Shown here: positions 63,980 to 64,000 of the stretch, in pieces
Layout: each line of letters starts with the position of its first letter
Numbering within the stretch: the first letter of the stretch is position 1
Origin: Pseudomonas sp. PSB18
GTDB lineage: Bacteria; Pseudomonadota; Gammaproteobacteria; Pseudomonadales; Pseudomonadaceae
Length of the DNA stretch: 64,000 bases
Reading direction: 5' to 3'
NCBI RefSeq assembly: GCF_014596565.1
Contig: NZ_NOIN01000002.1
Coordinates: 124,001 to 188,000, forward strand
Position numbers and translations under genes: made by a program
Notes under the pieces: model-generated
What the model was told of the DNA's origin: nothing
Database searches by the model: none
The model's input: only the letters and a program-made list of their open reading frames with translations

Positions 63980-64000
63980 AAAAACGCTCCCTTGCCTGGT

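Overview
The window is a GC-rich bacterial chromosome segment that looks like a member of the Pseudomonas fluorescens group. The evidence is the gene content and order (glyA-soxB, ltaE, gbcB/gbcA, dgcAB with dedicated ETF genes, cdhR/caiX-cdhCAB, gbdR, sdaB, cbcXWV, betIBA), which matches the betaine-catabolic region known from Pseudomonas, plus many Pseudomonas-type REP palindromes (TGTGGGAGC..GCGAT and GTTCCCACGC..GCGTGGGAAC families). There are no rRNA or tRNA genes and no prophage that I can see.

Layout. 1-4.0 kb: soxB (cut by the window edge), glyA, a TraX-like membrane protein and threonine aldolase. 4.0-5.9 kb: a REP-associated tyrosine transposase (RAYT) followed by a tandem array of about 4.5 copies of a ~275-bp unit made of the transposase tail plus REP sequences. 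5.9-8.6 kb: divergent gbcB and gbcA. 8.7-15.4 kb: an undescribed-looking cluster of a metallophosphoesterase, a membrane-anchored di-haem cytochrome and a GMC oxidoreductase fused to an alpha/beta hydrolase. 15.4-16.5 kb: a 1-kb gene-free, AT-richer block with repeated perfect DnaA boxes. 16.5-25.0 kb: a GNAT gene and the dgc operon (dipeptidase, DUF5943-like protein, dgcA, dgcB, etfA, etfB). 25.3-27.8 kb: small genes of mostly unknown function. 27.9-33.8 kb: carnitine/butyrobetaine catabolism with its regulator cdhR. 34.1-37.4 kb: gbdR and sdaB. 37.9-45.2 kb: choline ABC transporter cbcXWV and betIBA. 45.5-64 kb: ordinary genes (TldD/TldE-like pair, MFS exporter, dbpA, BaiN-type flavoprotein, FUSC protein, solute-binding protein, elaA, a c-di-GMP protein, two tandem PL7 alginate lyases, an I78 inhibitor, fba and two lipoproteins).

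How the genes work together. Choline enters by CbcXWV and is oxidised by BetA and BetB to glycine betaine. Gamma-butyrobetaine would be hydroxylated to carnitine by the 2-oxoglutarate oxygenase, and carnitine degraded to betaine by CdhA, CdhC and CdhB. GbcAB demethylates betaine to dimethylglycine, DgcAB with its private ETF makes sarcosine, sarcosine oxidase makes glycine, GlyA makes serine, and SdaB gives pyruvate. GbdR, CdhR and BetI are the local regulators.

The least explained items are the DnaA-box/iteron-like block, the RAYT-tail array, and the GMC-hydrolase/di-haem cytochrome/phosphoesterase cluster. All functional names rest on recognition of motifs and gene order by eye; no searches were run.
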